Of a stretch of 23,900 nucleotides of DNA, positions 7,302-14,572 are shown one piece after another (positions within the stretch are counted from its first letter, which is position 1; every line of letters begins with the position of its first letter). The stretch is taken from contig JAFKKW010000192.1 of NCBI GenBank assembly GCA_017304275.1, positions 1,013-24,912 on the forward strand. The letters run 5' to 3'. The translations under genes and the position numbers were made by a program. Under the pieces are notes generated by a model that worked only from the letters and a program-made list of their open reading frames with translations, did no database searches and was not told where the DNA came from. This DNA is from Hyphomicrobiales bacterium (GTDB lineage Bacteria > Pseudomonadota > Alphaproteobacteria > Rhizobiales > Hyphomicrobiaceae).

Positions 7302-9191
7302 ATGAGACAGAGGCTAGCCTTTGTGGCGGGCAGCGTATTGGCCGCCCTCGTCGGCATGAGCGGGCCCGTGCTCGCCAATGCCGAGATCGAGAAGAACGCC
7401 AAGAACGAGAACCTTTGGCCGGCGCCCGGCCGCGACAACCAGCTCACGCGCCATTCGACGCTGAAGGACATCAACACCGAGAACGTGAAGAAGCTGCAGT
7501 TCACCTGGTCGCAGTCGACCGGCGCCCTGCGCGGTCACGAAGGCCAGCCGGTCGTCGTCGAGCACAACGGCAAGCCGATGATGTACTTCTCGTCGGGCTG
7601 CCCCAACATGGCCCAGTGCAACATCCTGCAGGCGCTCGACCTCTCGGACCCCGACAACCCGGTACAGGTCTGGAACTACGTCAAGCAGACCGACCGCGAT
7701 GAATCGGCGGTACCGCGCGCCTGCTGCGACACCGTCCATCGCGGCGTGAACTATGCCGCCGGCAAGGTGATCTACCACACCCTCGACGGCTTCGTGATCG
7801 CGCTCGATGCCACGACCGGCAAGGAAGTGTGGGTCGTCAAGCACGCCTATCCGGAGCACGGCGAGACCCTCACCGGTCCGACGCTGGTCGCGGAGAACCT
7901 CGTGATCGCCGGCTTCGGCGGCGACGAGTTCGCGGCCCGCGGCCGTCTCACGGCGTACGACATCGAGACCGGCAAGGAAGTGTGGAAGTGCCACGCGACG
8001 GGCTCCGACAAGGACGTCTGCCTGACGCCGGACAGCAACAAGGCCAACCCGCACTACGGCACGGCCGGCGCCGACATCGGCATCACATCGTATCCCGAGA
8101 CGAACGGCGGCGAATGGAAGATCGGCGGCGGCGCCTATTGGGCGTGGGGCAGCTATGACCCGGAGCTCAAGCTCGTCTACTGGTCGACCGGCAACCCCGG
8201 CCACTGGAGCCCCAGCTATCGCTGCGGCGCCAAGACCCACGACGAGTGCAACACCGGCAAGTGGGACAACAAGTGGTCGATGACCATCTTCGCCCGCAAG
8301 GTCGACACCGGCGAGGTCGTCTGGGCCTACCAGATGACGCCCTTCGATCAGTGGGACTATGACGGCGTCAACGAGAACATCCTGGTCAACGATCTCGATG
8401 TCGACGGCAAGAAGCATAAGGCGCTCGTCCATTTCGACCGCAACGGCTTCGCTTATGTCCTCGATCGCGTGGACGGTACGCTGCTGCGCGCCAACAAGTT
8501 CGTGACCGTGGACTGGGCCGAGAAGGTGGACCTCAAGACCGGCCGTCCGATCAAGGTGCGCGAGCACTCGCCGTTCGAGGTCGGCCGCAATACGCCGGCC
8601 TGTCCGTCGGCCATGGGCGGCAAGGACCAGCAGCCGTGCTCAGTCGATCCCAAGGAGCCGAACAAGTTCTACTGCCCCACCAACAACTGGTGCATGGAGG
8701 ATGAGCCCCAGGAGCGTACGCACACGCAGCAGGGCACGGTCTACGTGTTCGCCAACGTGTACATGTATCCGGAGAAGCCCGGCATCGCCGGCAAGATCAA
8801 GAAGTTCGACGTGGTGACCGGCAAGGCCGACTGGGAGATCCCGGATCCCTATCCGAACTGGGGCGGCACGATGGTCACCGACGGCGGACTGATGTTCTAC
8901 GGCTCCAAGAGCGGCCACTTCCGCGCCGTCGACCGCAAGACCGGCAAGGTGCTGTGGCAGAAGAAGCTGGGCTCCGGCATCATCGGCAACCCGATCACCT
9001 ACAAGATCAAGGGCAAGCAGTATGTCTCGATCTTTTCGGGTCTTGGTGGGTGGATCGGCATTCCCGTCACGGCCGGTCTCGACATGAACGACAAGTTCGG
9101 CGCGATCGGTGCGACGGCGATGGCGAAGGCTACCGGCCTCGACAAGATCCCGCAGGGCGGCGAGCTCTACACGTTCGCTCTCGGCGAGTGA
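7302..9191 (+). CDS. xoxF: Lanthanide-dependent PQQ methanol/alcohol dehydrogenase XoxF, copy A
   Basis: A 629-residue periplasmic quinoprotein that oxidises methanol or another short alcohol to the aldehyde and passes electrons to a cytochrome c. The signal peptide ends near GPVLANA (21-27). The PQQ-contacting vicinal disulfide is Cys141-Cys142 (RACCDTV). Metal ligands are Glu209 (GGDEF), Asn298 (STGNP) and catalytic Asp352. Asp354 in WDYDG is the extra acidic residue that marks lanthanide-binding XoxF enzymes, where calcium-type MxaF has Ala. GALRGHEGQP (74-83) and HFDRNGF (378-384) are further family landmarks. The protein has twelve cysteines, with five extra spaced pairs beyond the vicinal pair. 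GGAGAGG precedes the ATG at 7302; a longer frame from 7017 is not a plausible start. Copy B at 14573 is a close paralogue. The clade within XoxF is not settled, and a wider alcohol range cannot be excluded. Confidence 0.9.
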   Translation: MRQRLAFVAGSVLAALVGMSGPVLANAEIEKNAKNENLWPAPGRDNQLTRHSTLKDINTENVKKLQFTWSQSTGALRGHEGQPVVVEHNGKPMMYFSSGCPNMAQCNILQALDLSDPDNPVQVWNYVKQTDRDESAVPRACCDTVHRGVNYAAGKVIYHTLDGFVIALDATTGKEVWVVKHAYPEHGETLTGPTLVAENLVIAGFGGDEFAARGRLTAYDIETGKEVWKCHATGSDKDVCLTPDSNKANPHYGTAGADIGITSYPETNGGEWKIGGGAYWAWGSYDPELKLVYWSTGNPGHWSPSYRCGAKTHDECNTGKWDNKWSMTIFARKVDTGEVVWAYQMTPFDQWDYDGVNENILVNDLDVDGKKHKALVHFDRNGFAYVLDRVDGTLLRANKFVTVDWAEKVDLKTGRPIKVREHSPFEVGRNTPACPSAMGGKDQQPCSVDPKEPNKFYCPTNNWCMEDEPQERTHTQQGTVYVFANVYMYPEKPGIAGKIKKFDVVTGKADWEIPDPYPNWGGTMVTDGGLMFYGSKSGHFRAVDRKTGKVLWQKKLGSGIIGNPITYKIKGKQYVSIFSGLGGWIGIPVTAGLDMNDKFGAIGATAMAKATGLDKIPQGGELYTFALGE

Positions 9192-9211
9192 TCCTGCGCG
9201 GACATGATCGA

Positions 9212-9240
9212 GACGCCCGGCGTTGAGGACGCCGGGCGTC
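9212..9240 (+). terminator. Intrinsic terminator or attenuator after xoxF copy A
   Basis: GACGCCCGGCGT (9212-9223) pairs perfectly with ACGCCGGGCGTC (9229-9240) around a 5-base loop, 20 bases after the stop, followed by a weak T-rich tail (TTGCTGTCT). A closely similar stem follows xoxF copy B. It probably limits read-through from the highly expressed dehydrogenase into the next gene. Confidence 0.75.
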
Positions 9241-9310
9241 TTGCTGTCTGCTACGCGGCTATCGCCCTGGTTTCAGGCGCCAAACCGTGATCGCTCTGTG
9301 ACCGCCCGGA

Positions 9311-9345
9311 GGGGAGATGCCGTCTTGCGGTGATGACGTCTCCCC
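9311..9345 (+). other. Strong hairpin in leader of XoxJ-ankyrin A
   Basis: GGGGAGA (9311-9317) pairs with TCTCCCC (9339-9345), and CGTC (9321-9324) with GACG (9335-9338) inside it, leaving a 10-base loop. The hairpin is 36 bases before the GTG start. It may be a transcript-stabilising or regulatory structure; A-rich rather than T-rich sequence follows, so it is not an intrinsic terminator on this strand. Confidence 0.4.
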
Positions 9346-9380
9346 ATTAAAAGCAACACTATAACGTTAAAGGTGAACGC

Positions 9381-11210
9381 GTGAGGAAGCCGTCACACGC
9401 CGTGCTGTTCGCAGCCCTTGCGCTGGTTGCAGGCGGAAACCCCGCGGGTGCGGAGGAGAACCTGCGCTCCTACACCAAGAACCGGACGTTCGATGAGCTG
9501 ACTGCAGCCGAGCACACCAAGGCGCGCCAGGATGCGCGCAAGATGAAGCTGCAAGGCCCGCTGCGCGTGTGCGCGGATCCCGGCAACATGCCGCTCTCGT
9601 CGAACCGAGAGGACGGCTACCAGAACAAGATCGCACAGATCCTGGCCGAGGATCTCGGCACGCGCGCAAGCTTCTTCTGGCGTCCGTATCACGAGCGCGG
9701 GCTTACGCGCGAGACGTTCCAGAACAACGAGTGCGACATCCTCATGGACATGCCGGTCGCGCTTCAGGAGCTTATGACGACGGATCCGATCTACAGCACG
9801 ACGTACGTGTTTGCGTATCGGGCGGACAGGAAGCTGGAGATCAAGAGCCTCGACGATCCCGTTCTGGACACGCTTCGTATCGGCGTGTTCCAGCATTCCG
9901 GGCTGCGGGAGGCGCTGGAGCGCCGCGGTCACAAGACCCTCGACCTGCACATCATCGCCTACGATACCGATCTGGAACCCAAGCACCAGCCGTGGCAGCA
10001 GGTCCAGAAGGTGATCGATGGCACACTCGACGTCGCCGGCGTCTGGGGACCATTCGCCGGATGGCTCAAGACGCAGCGCGACGCGCCGATCGTCATTCAG
10101 CCGGTGAACCTTTGGGAGAACGACGTGCCGATGGAGTTCGAGCTCGCCATCGGCATGCAGCGCAACCAGGTGCTGCTGAAGTACATGCTGGACTGGTCGC
10201 TGACGCGAACGCGCGACAAGATTGCGACGGTCCTCAAAGACTATGGTGTTCCGCTGGTCAAATGCTCGAAGTGCGTCGTCGATGGGGACCTGCCGTCGCA
10301 CGGCTCCTACTACGACCGTATCCGCAAGGTGTCGCAGGATCGCTTCCTCAAGGAAGCGCCGCGCCTGCTGGCGACCGACAAGGCCGCCGCCGATCAGGTC
10401 GTGACGGAAGCCCGTCTCGAGGGATGGCTTGCGGAGGGCGCGGACGTCAATCAGGAGCTCGCCAACGCCATCATCGCGCAGGATGGCGACCGCGTCCGCT
10501 TCCTGATCAAGAAGGGCGCCGACGTCAACGCACGCGATCCCGGCGGCTTCTCGCCGCTCGATACGGCGGCGCGCAACCGCAGCGCGAGCCTGGTCGAGGT
10601 TCTGATCGATGCGGGTGCCGACCCGAATTCGGCGGACCAGGATGGCTTCTTCCCGCTTCTGCACGCCGTCAACCGAAATCATGTACCGACGGTCGAAGTG
10701 CTGGCGCGGAAGGGTGCCGATCTCAACAAGCGTAACAAGCAGGATATCACGCCGCTGTCGTGGGCCATCGGCGATGGAAAGCTCTTCGCGGCCAAGGCGC
10801 TGATCGATCAGGGTGCGGACGTGAACCTGCAATCCGGCTATGAGGCGGTGACGCCGCTGATGGTCGTTGCAACCCAACTCGCCGCGAAGACGCGATCCGG
10901 CAACCTTGCCCAGGGGCCGCAACCGCTGGAACTCGCTCGCGCGCTGATCGACAAGGGCGCGGATGTCAATGTCGTCTCCAAGGACGGCGTCACGGCGCTC
11001 ATGATCGCGGCCGGGCACAACAATGCGCCGATCATCGGTCTGCTCGTCGGCGCGGGCGCGGATCTGCAGGCGAAGAACGCGCACGGCCAGACGGCGCTCG
11101 ACATCGCGCGCAGCGCCGGGTTCGAGGCTGCCGTCGGCGCCTTGACGTTCCTTTCCAAGACGAGCGGCGCCGGAGCTGCGGATCGCTCGATCCCCTCCGG
11201 ATCGAACTGA
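9381..11210 (+). CDS. XoxJ/MxaJ-type substrate-binding protein fused to ankyrin repeats, copy A
   Basis: A 609-residue exported protein. A signal peptide ends near PAGA (21-24). Residues 60-300 form a periplasmic-binding domain of the quinoprotein-dehydrogenase-associated type (MxaJ/XoxJ family): LRVCADPGNMPLS at 61-73, then WRPYHERGLTRETF, CDILMDMP and DVAGVWGPFAGW. It closes with a CxxC, Cys295-Cys298 (KCSKC), and DLPSHGSY. From about 345 to 598 there are seven ankyrin-like repeats (ADVNARDPGGFSPLDTAARN and similar); the fifth carries an insertion at about 499-516. Ordinary MxaJ/XoxJ proteins are roughly half this length and lack the repeats. XoxJ is thought to help activate XoxF; the ankyrins may bind a protein partner. 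The GTG start has AAAGG 8 bases upstream. The propeller gene follows after 25 bases, so the two are likely cotranscribed. Confidence 0.85.
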   Translation: MRKPSHAVLFAALALVAGGNPAGAEENLRSYTKNRTFDELTAAEHTKARQDARKMKLQGPLRVCADPGNMPLSSNREDGYQNKIAQILAEDLGTRASFFWRPYHERGLTRETFQNNECDILMDMPVALQELMTTDPIYSTTYVFAYRADRKLEIKSLDDPVLDTLRIGVFQHSGLREALERRGHKTLDLHIIAYDTDLEPKHQPWQQVQKVIDGTLDVAGVWGPFAGWLKTQRDAPIVIQPVNLWENDVPMEFELAIGMQRNQVLLKYMLDWSLTRTRDKIATVLKDYGVPLVKCSKCVVDGDLPSHGSYYDRIRKVSQDRFLKEAPRLLATDKAAADQVVTEARLEGWLAEGADVNQELANAIIAQDGDRVRFLIKKGADVNARDPGGFSPLDTAARNRSASLVEVLIDAGADPNSADQDGFFPLLHAVNRNHVPTVEVLARKGADLNKRNKQDITPLSWAIGDGKLFAAKALIDQGADVNLQSGYEAVTPLMVVATQLAAKTRSGNLAQGPQPLELARALIDKGADVNVVSKDGVTALMIAAGHNNAPIIGLLVGAGADLQAKNAHGQTALDIARSAGFEAAVGALTFLSKTSGAGAADRSIPSGSN

Positions 11211-11235
11211 ACAGGGAATTCAGCAAAGGCGCACA

Positions 11236-12204
11236 ATGAAGATCAAGGCCATCTCGATAACGGCAGCGCTGTTCTTTGCGGCGGCTTCGAGTCCTGCGCT
11301 CGCGCTCACGATTTTCGTTTCGAACGAGAAGGACAACACGGTCACGGTGCTGGACGAGAGCCTGAAGGTCATCAAAACGATCGAGACGGGGCTGCGGCCG
11401 CGCGGTATCCGCATCACGCCCGACTTCAAGGAGGTGCTGGTCTGCATCGGAGACGACAATCGTCTCGATGTGATCGACACCGAGACGCTCGAGATTTCCA
11501 GGACGCTCGATTCCGGCCCGGATCCCGAGCTGCTCGACGTGACGCCGGACGGCAAGCGCATCTTCATCGCCAATGAGGACGAGGGCTACGTCACCATCAT
11601 GGAGCGGGAGAGCGGAAAGGTTCTCGCCGAGGTGATGATCGGTGTCGAGCCGGAAGGCATGGCCGTTGCTCCGCACAACAAGTTCACCGTCGCGACGTCC
11701 GAGCAGACGAGCATGGCGCATATCATCGACAACACGACATTCGAGGTGCTGCAAAACATTCTCGTCGATACGCGGCCGCGCGAGGCGCAATTCACGAATG
11801 ATGGGCGTCATGTCTGGGTTTCGGCCGAGATCGGCGGCACGGTCTCGGTCATCGATGCGGAGACCTACAAGGTCATCAAGAAGTTCGATTTCGAGATTCC
11901 GGGGGTCAATGCAGAGCTGATCCAGCCGGTGGGTATCGAGATGTCGAAGGACGGAAAGCTCGCGTTCGTCGCACTCAGCCATGCCAACCGCGTGGCCGTG
12001 GTGGATACGCAGACGTTCGCGGTCAAAAGCTACATTCTGGTGGGGCAGCGGCCGTGGCACATGGCCGTGCATCCCGACGGCTCACAGCTTTTCGTCGCCA
12101 ACGGGCTGACCAACGACATGACGGTGGTTGATCTCGCCACGCTGAAGCCGCTGCGCTCGGTTCCCGTCGGACGGCTGCCGTGGGGGATCGCGATCAAGCC
12201 ATGA
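11236..12204 (+). CDS. PQQ-dependent catabolism-associated YVTN beta-propeller protein, copy A
   Basis: A 322-residue periplasmic protein with a signal peptide ending near SPALA (19-23). Seven repeats of about 42 residues follow, each ending with a strand like VIDTETLEI and a turn like GxRPRGI...PD, which fits a seven-bladed YVTN-type propeller. It matches the known family of beta-propellers found in PQQ alcohol-dehydrogenase gene clusters. Its biochemical role is unknown; binding to the dehydrogenase, cytochrome or cofactor is a guess. AAAGG lies 8 bases before the ATG. Copy B at 20465 is closely similar along the full length (for example FVSNEKDNTVTV and IANEDEGYVT are shared). The response regulator gene follows after 85 bases. 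Confidence 0.9.
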   Translation: MKIKAISITAALFFAAASSPALALTIFVSNEKDNTVTVLDESLKVIKTIETGLRPRGIRITPDFKEVLVCIGDDNRLDVIDTETLEISRTLDSGPDPELLDVTPDGKRIFIANEDEGYVTIMERESGKVLAEVMIGVEPEGMAVAPHNKFTVATSEQTSMAHIIDNTTFEVLQNILVDTRPREAQFTNDGRHVWVSAEIGGTVSVIDAETYKVIKKFDFEIPGVNAELIQPVGIEMSKDGKLAFVALSHANRVAVVDTQTFAVKSYILVGQRPWHMAVHPDGSQLFVANGLTNDMTVVDLATLKPLRSVPVGRLPWGIAIKP

Positions 12205-12232
12205 TGCGCGCCGCGAAAGAACGGGACGTTGT

Positions 12233-12273
12233 CCGCCTGCCGGTGTCGATCGCCAGTGATCGGTCGAAGGCGG
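12233..12273 (+). other. Stem-loop between propeller A and response regulator
   Basis: CCGCCT (12233-12238) pairs with AGGCGG (12268-12273), and CGATC (12247-12251) with GATCG (12258-12262) inside, separated by an unpaired bulge. It ends just before the regulator's ribosome site (GGAGG at 12278). There is no T-tract. It may modulate expression of the regulator relative to the upstream genes, but this is uncertain. Confidence 0.3.
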
Positions 12274-12289
12274 GCGAGGAGGGTGGTGA

Positions 12290-12901
12290 ATGAAAATTCT
12301 TGTCGTCGACGACCATGCTGTGGTGCGTGAGGGCGTCCGTAGGCTGCTTGCGACCATTTCCGGTGCCGAGGTGCATGAGGCGGCGACATCGCAGGACGCC
12401 CTGGCGCTTTCGCGCTCGCTCAATCCGGATGTCGTGGTGCTCGATATCAGCCTGGACGGATCGAGCGGTCTCGAGCTCCTGCGTCGGCTCAAATCGGAGA
12501 ATGCGGCACAGCGCGTGGTCATGTTCTCGATGCATTCGGAGCCGGGCTACGCCATGCGCGCATTGAAAGCCGGGGCGGCTGGATACGTCAGCAAGAGCGC
12601 GGACGCGGGCGAGCTCGTGACGGCGGTCAAGAAAGTCGCCGCGGGAGACCGCTATCTGGATCGGTCGGTAGCCAACGATCTGGTGTTCAGCGCGTCGACC
12701 GACGATCCTCTGCGCAAGCTCTCCAACAGAGAAGTCGAGATCCTGCGGCTGCTTGGAGAAGGAAAGAGCCTGGGCGAGATCGCGAGCACCTTCGGGGTCG
12801 CTTACAAGACGATCGCCAATACCTGCAGCCGCCTCAAGGAAAAGCTGGGGGTGGAGCGGACGGCGGATCTGATCCGGCTTTCGGTGCTACGCAAGATATA
12901 G
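12290..12901 (+). CDS. NarL/FixJ family response regulator
   Basis: A 203-residue two-component response regulator. The receiver domain has the acidic pair Asp7-Asp8, the phosphoacceptor Asp52 (VVVLDISLDG), Ser80 and Lys102 (GYVSKSA). The C-terminal LuxR-type helix-turn-helix spans about 143-190 (LSNREVEILRLLGEGKS, IASTFGVAYKTIANTCSRLKEKL). GGAGGG lies upstream of the ATG. The gene sits at the end of quinoprotein module 1. Comparable regulators control PQQ alcohol dehydrogenases in Pseudomonas and methanol dehydrogenase in Methylobacterium. The natural partner is the NarL-family sensor kinase of the HisKA_3 type at the right end of the window. Control of the two xoxF modules is inferred. Confidence 0.93.
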   Translation: MKILVVDDHAVVREGVRRLLATISGAEVHEAATSQDALALSRSLNPDVVVLDISLDGSSGLELLRRLKSENAAQRVVMFSMHSEPGYAMRALKAGAAGYVSKSADAGELVTAVKKVAAGDRYLDRSVANDLVFSASTDDPLRKLSNREVEILRLLGEGKSLGEIASTFGVAYKTIANTCSRLKEKLGVERTADLIRLSVLRKI

Positions 12902-12920
12902 CCGGGCCGTGCAGCCAGCG

Positions 12921-12944
12921 CGAGGTCGCGACCTCGTCTTGTTT
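12921..12944 (+). terminator. Probable terminator after the response regulator
   Basis: A perfect 16-bp palindrome (12921-12936, CGAGGT-CGCG-ACCTCG as stem and loop) is followed by TCTTGTTT, 19 bases after the stop codon. This fits a short intrinsic terminator ending module 1. A dimeric-regulator operator is the alternative reading. Confidence 0.5.
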
Positions 12945-12996
12945 CGGCGGGGCCCAGCTTCTATCCTGATGCGGCGATGAGACGAGCCCGGCGTGA

Positions 12997-14196
12997 ATGG
13001 CTGTGATCCTCACAAGGCGTGCGCGTTCCGTGCGCGCAACGCGGTTGGCCCGTAGTGGCTGGTCCGCGGCGCTGGGTCTGATACTTGTGGCATCGCAAGC
13101 CGCCTCGGCGACGGAATGGTCCGGGGAGAAGGCGGCCAGGGCCGACACGCTCGTCACGCATTTTCTCGAACGGATCGATCGGCAGGAGCCCGCGTTACCG
13201 AAAGCAGCACTCGTCTACGGCGTGGCGACACGCGACGGGCTGATTGCCTCGCAGGCGTATCGGGAGGCTGCTCCAGGCGTGCCGGCGTCCATTCACACCG
13301 TGTTCCGGGTAGGGTCGCTCGCAAAGCAGTTTACCGCCGCCGGCATGCTGGATCTGATCGCACGGGGTGCCACGCTTCGTGACGGAACACGCTTCTCATT
13401 CGACCTGGCGCTGTCCCGCATTTTCTCGGGCGTCGAGCACTGGCCGGGTCTCGGCGGAGATCCCGACCGGCAGCCCGTGACGCTCAGGAGCCTGCTGACG
13501 ATGACGTCGAACCTGCCGAACTTCACGCGCCGGCCGCCGGCTGCTGCCGACCCGTGGGGCCGGATCGCGGCGCCGGATCTCCTGGCCGAGATCAAGCGAT
13601 TCAATCCTTCGGGCTGGCCCAATACGTTCGAGTACTCGAATACGAGCTACTTCCTTCTCGCCGAGGCGATGGAAGAGGCTGTGGTCCCCGGCGAGGCAGC
13701 TCCCTATACGCATCATACCTATCTGCGCGATGTCATCTTTCGACGGGCCGGCCTGGCCGACACCGGCTTTGTCGGCGACGAGGTGCCTGGTCATGCGTTC
13801 GCGGTTCCGGTCTACCGCAGGGTGCCGGTCTTCGACCAACCGGACTGGCTCAAGGGCAGCGCCGACGTCGTGAGCTCGGTCGCCGATCTCGCTGCGTGGA
13901 ATGCAGCCATCATGGGCGGGCGCGTGTTGCCGGATGCGTTCCGGGTCGAAATGCTGTCCGATGGCGCGCGTGTCACGCCCGATATCTATTACGGCATGGG
14001 ATGGTTCATCGAGCATCGTCAGGACGGAGATCTGTTCAGCCACTCGGGTCTGGTTCCGGGATTTACGTCGTACAATGCCATCGCGACGGATGCCAAAACT
14101 GCGGGCTGGATATCCGTAACCATTCTCATCAATACCGATGTTGCGGAGGGCATGGAAACCCTGGCTCGCGATCTGCTGCGTATCGTGAAGGAGTAG
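12997..14196 (+). CDS. Exported serine hydrolase, class C beta-lactamase family
   Basis: A 399-residue protein with an N-terminal signal sequence (Arg-rich start, hydrophobic 21-33, cleavage near ASA, 36-38). The three active-site motifs of the beta-lactamase/penicillin-binding superfamily are present: Ser107-Leu-Ala-Lys110 (GSLAKQFTA), Tyr213-Ser-Asn215 (FEYSNTSYFLLAE) and His349-Ser-Gly351 (FSHSGLVPGF), the last being the KTG-equivalent seen in esterase and peptidase members. It may therefore be an esterase, D-amino-acid peptidase or carboxypeptidase rather than an antibiotic resistance enzyme. The ATG has a poor ribosome site, so the true start could lie slightly downstream. It stands alone between a terminator and the xoxF copy B leader, between the two quinoprotein modules. 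A role in alcohol oxidation is not evident. Confidence 0.85.
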   Translation: MAVILTRRARSVRATRLARSGWSAALGLILVASQAASATEWSGEKAARADTLVTHFLERIDRQEPALPKAALVYGVATRDGLIASQAYREAAPGVPASIHTVFRVGSLAKQFTAAGMLDLIARGATLRDGTRFSFDLALSRIFSGVEHWPGLGGDPDRQPVTLRSLLTMTSNLPNFTRRPPAAADPWGRIAAPDLLAEIKRFNPSGWPNTFEYSNTSYFLLAEAMEEAVVPGEAAPYTHHTYLRDVIFRRAGLADTGFVGDEVPGHAFAVPVYRRVPVFDQPDWLKGSADVVSSVADLAAWNAAIMGGRVLPDAFRVEMLSDGARVTPDIYYGMGWFIEHRQDGDLFSHSGLVPGFTSYNAIATDAKTAGWISVTILINTDVAEGMETLARDLLRIVKE

Positions 14197-14288
14197 GGCA
14201 TCGACGGGGGGCCGCGGTGCCTGCCGATCAACACTCTGTGAGGGGGAATTTATCTCAATGCGATCGGGAACGTTTGACCTAACTGCAA

Positions 14289-14297
14289 TGATATAAT
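14289..14297 (+). promoter_or_regulatory. Extended -10 promoter ahead of xoxF copy B
   Basis: TG-A-TATAAT (14289-14297) is a perfect extended -10 element in an AT-rich island of an otherwise GC-rich region. TTGACC at 14274-14279 is too close (12 bases) to be its -35, and the correctly spaced hexamer is poor, as is common for extended -10 promoters. The start would be near 14304, giving a leader of about 270 bases before the xoxF ATG. Confidence 0.5.
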
Positions 14298-14311
14298 GTC
14301 CCTATCGTGCT

Positions 14312-14374
14312 GGCACTCGTGAAGCGGGCGCGTGCCGAACAGGGGCGCGATCTGCACTCTCGAGCACGTTTTTT
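14312..14374 (+). terminator. Leader hairpin and overlapping intrinsic terminator (candidate attenuator or sRNA end)
   Basis: Hairpin 1: GGCAC (14312-14316) with GTGCC (14332-14336), extended by CG/CG inside one mismatch. Hairpin 2: CGTGCCGA (14331-14338) with TCG-A-GCACG (14360-14368; one bulged A), followed directly by TTTTTT (14369-14374). The two share bases 14331-14336, so they cannot form together. This is the arrangement of a transcription attenuator. Read as a plain unit, it could instead be a roughly 70-base small RNA ending in the T-run. Confidence 0.5.
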
Positions 14375-14572
14375 CAAGGCCTAGGGAGCAACGCCGCCGC
14401 TTGATCGCGACATGGCTTTTGCCAAGCGTCGATTGTGCGTCCGGCTTTACGTCAAAGCGAAAAAAATCCTGCGAGCGTCGTGCGCACGGGTCTCCCGTGT
14501 GGGCGGTACGTGACGGACGCGCTTTACCTGGCCCTCGGAAAAGCGGTTGGAAAGCAAGGAGAGGAGACCGAA

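Larger units (their letters stand above)
14197..14572 (+). other. 376-base intergenic region and leader of xoxF copy B
   Basis: Contains the promoter and terminator-like elements listed separately. Further downstream, CGCT (14399-14402) and TGGC can pair with GCCA and AGCG around 14413-14427, so the remaining leader is also likely structured. An A-run lies at about 14461-14467. AAGGAGAGGAG (14556-14566) is the ribosome site of xoxF. I see no protein-coding gene. Confidence 0.45.

Noticed and set aside
9393..11084. Long antisense open frame (563 codons) opposite XoxJ-ankyrin A, and similar ones opposite XoxJ-ankyrin B (16431-18242), xoxF copy B (14447-15985), xoxF copy A (7314-8567) and fdh (5013-6182)
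   Set aside because: They mirror genes with strong family identity; long antisense frames are common in GC-rich codon usage, and their translations are Arg/His/Asp-rich without recognisable domains.
12997..14196. Antibiotic resistance beta-lactamase
   Set aside because: The motifs fit the wide serine hydrolase superfamily and the HSG motif is typical of esterase or peptidase members; no resistance context is present.
14274..14279. TTGACC as the -35 box for TATAAT at 14292
   Set aside because: The spacing is only 12 bases; the TG before the -10 makes an extended -10 promoter the better reading.
14435..14572. N-terminal extension of xoxF copy B from 14435
   Set aside because: Same reasons as for copy A; the signal peptide begins at 14573 after a clear ribosome site.
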